Below, piece by piece: positions 5,388 to 5,513 of a stretch of 5,513 nucleotides of DNA; positions within the stretch are counted from its first letter, which is position 1, and each line of letters starts with the position of its first letter. The notes beneath the pieces are model-generated. The model was not told the DNA's origin. It did not search any database and saw only the letters and a list, made by a program, of their open reading frames with translations. Source of the stretch: Pseudomonadota bacterium (GTDB taxonomy: Bacteria > Pseudomonadota > Gammaproteobacteria > Enterobacterales > Succinivibrionaceae); the NCBI GenBank assembly GCA_023460615.1, contig JAEWPL010000182.1, forward strand, positions 1 to 5,513. The letters run 5' to 3'. The position numbers and the translations under genes are program-made.

Positions 5388-5418
5388 GGCTACATAAAGT
5401 TCACTTTTAACAGGTGAA

Positions 5419-5448
5419 TTGTTCATTAAAAATTAGTGTGACTATAAC
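5419..5448 (+). promoter_or_regulatory. Weak rightward promoter candidate
   Basis: TATAAC at 5443-5448 (5 of 6) with TTGTTC at 5419-5424 (3 of 6), 18-bp spacer. It lies about 30 bp beyond the dyad operator and would transcribe out of the right edge. An open frame starts at ATG 5476 and runs to the edge, but it has no Shine-Dalgarno sequence and only about 12 codons, so I do not call it a gene. Confidence 0.25.
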
Positions 5449-5513
5449 CACATTTTTGGTTGATATTGTTTTTTTATGGTGGTTCTAAAATACCCCCTAA
5501 ATTTGCAATATAA

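Larger units (their letters stand above)
4723..5513. other. Non-coding, origin-like region without a convincing gene
   Basis: About 790 bp of AT-rich DNA. No frame has a start, ribosome-binding site and recognisable product. The one mid-sized open frame (5142-5327) is a by-product of the 21-bp iterons. In order it holds a TACCCC hairpin, TTCACT repeats and a weak DnaA-like box, TGAACAGT repeats, an IHF-consensus site, an AT-rich palindromic stretch, iterons, DnaA boxes, a dyad operator and a weak rightward promoter. I found no GATC in it, which argues against Dam/SeqA control. Confidence 0.6.

Noticed and set aside
5476..5513. Possible start of a rep gene at ATG 5476
   Set aside because: No Shine-Dalgarno sequence (T-rich upstream) and only about 12 codons before the edge; not enough to call.

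Overview
The window looks like chromosomal DNA from an AT-rich gammaproteobacterium-like organism. The basis is an AlaRS whose sequence closely follows the E. coli type, next to an AraJ-type transporter. The genus cannot be named from sequence alone. Low GC, perfect TATAAT -10 boxes and long AT-rich intergenic regions run through the whole window.

Layout, left to right. (1) 1-1742, minus strand: alaS, alanyl-tRNA synthetase, with an intact start and about 580 N-terminal codons; the C-terminal third lies beyond the left edge. (2) 1743-1848: a 106-bp gap with the alaS ribosome-binding site, a TATAAT box and a 26-bp palindrome overlapping the promoter. (3) 1849-3045, minus strand: an AraJ-like MFS exporter. 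(4) 3046-3329: a divergent intergenic region packed with direct and inverted repeats. It carries the promoter of the rightward gene and probably that of the transporter. (5) 3330-4583, plus strand: a 417-residue Schlafen/AlbA_2 plus RecG-C-terminal-like ATPase plus winged-helix protein (COG2865 type). Its start is set by a promoter and Shine-Dalgarno sequence that exclude the longer TTG-started reading frame. (6) 4655-4722: a Rho-independent terminator followed by a second, sequence-related hairpin. (7) 4723-5513: about 800 bp with no convincing gene but the organisation of an iteron-type replication origin.

The origin-like region is the notable part. It has an IHF-consensus site (5010-5022), an AT-rich stretch with small palindromes (5085-5140), and four good plus one degenerate 21-bp-spaced iterons with core TACCATGTTGGAAAA (5145-5244). 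It then has three DnaA-box-like 9-mers at exact 11-bp spacing ending in a perfect TTATCCACA (5255-5285). A 42-bp interrupted dyad follows (5346-5387), whose half-site shares TACCAT and TTGG/CCAA with the iterons. This order (IHF, AT-rich DNA, iterons, DnaA boxes, operator) resembles theta-replicating plasmid origins whose rep gene lies just downstream. I infer that an initiator gene starts to the right of position 5513 on the plus strand. Such an origin beside alaS suggests an integrated plasmid or plasmid-like element, a chromid, or an unusual chromosomal origin. The sequence alone does not decide between these.

The three genes show no obvious shared pathway. The AlbA_2 protein sits between the chromosomal genes and the origin-like region and may belong to the same accessory segment.
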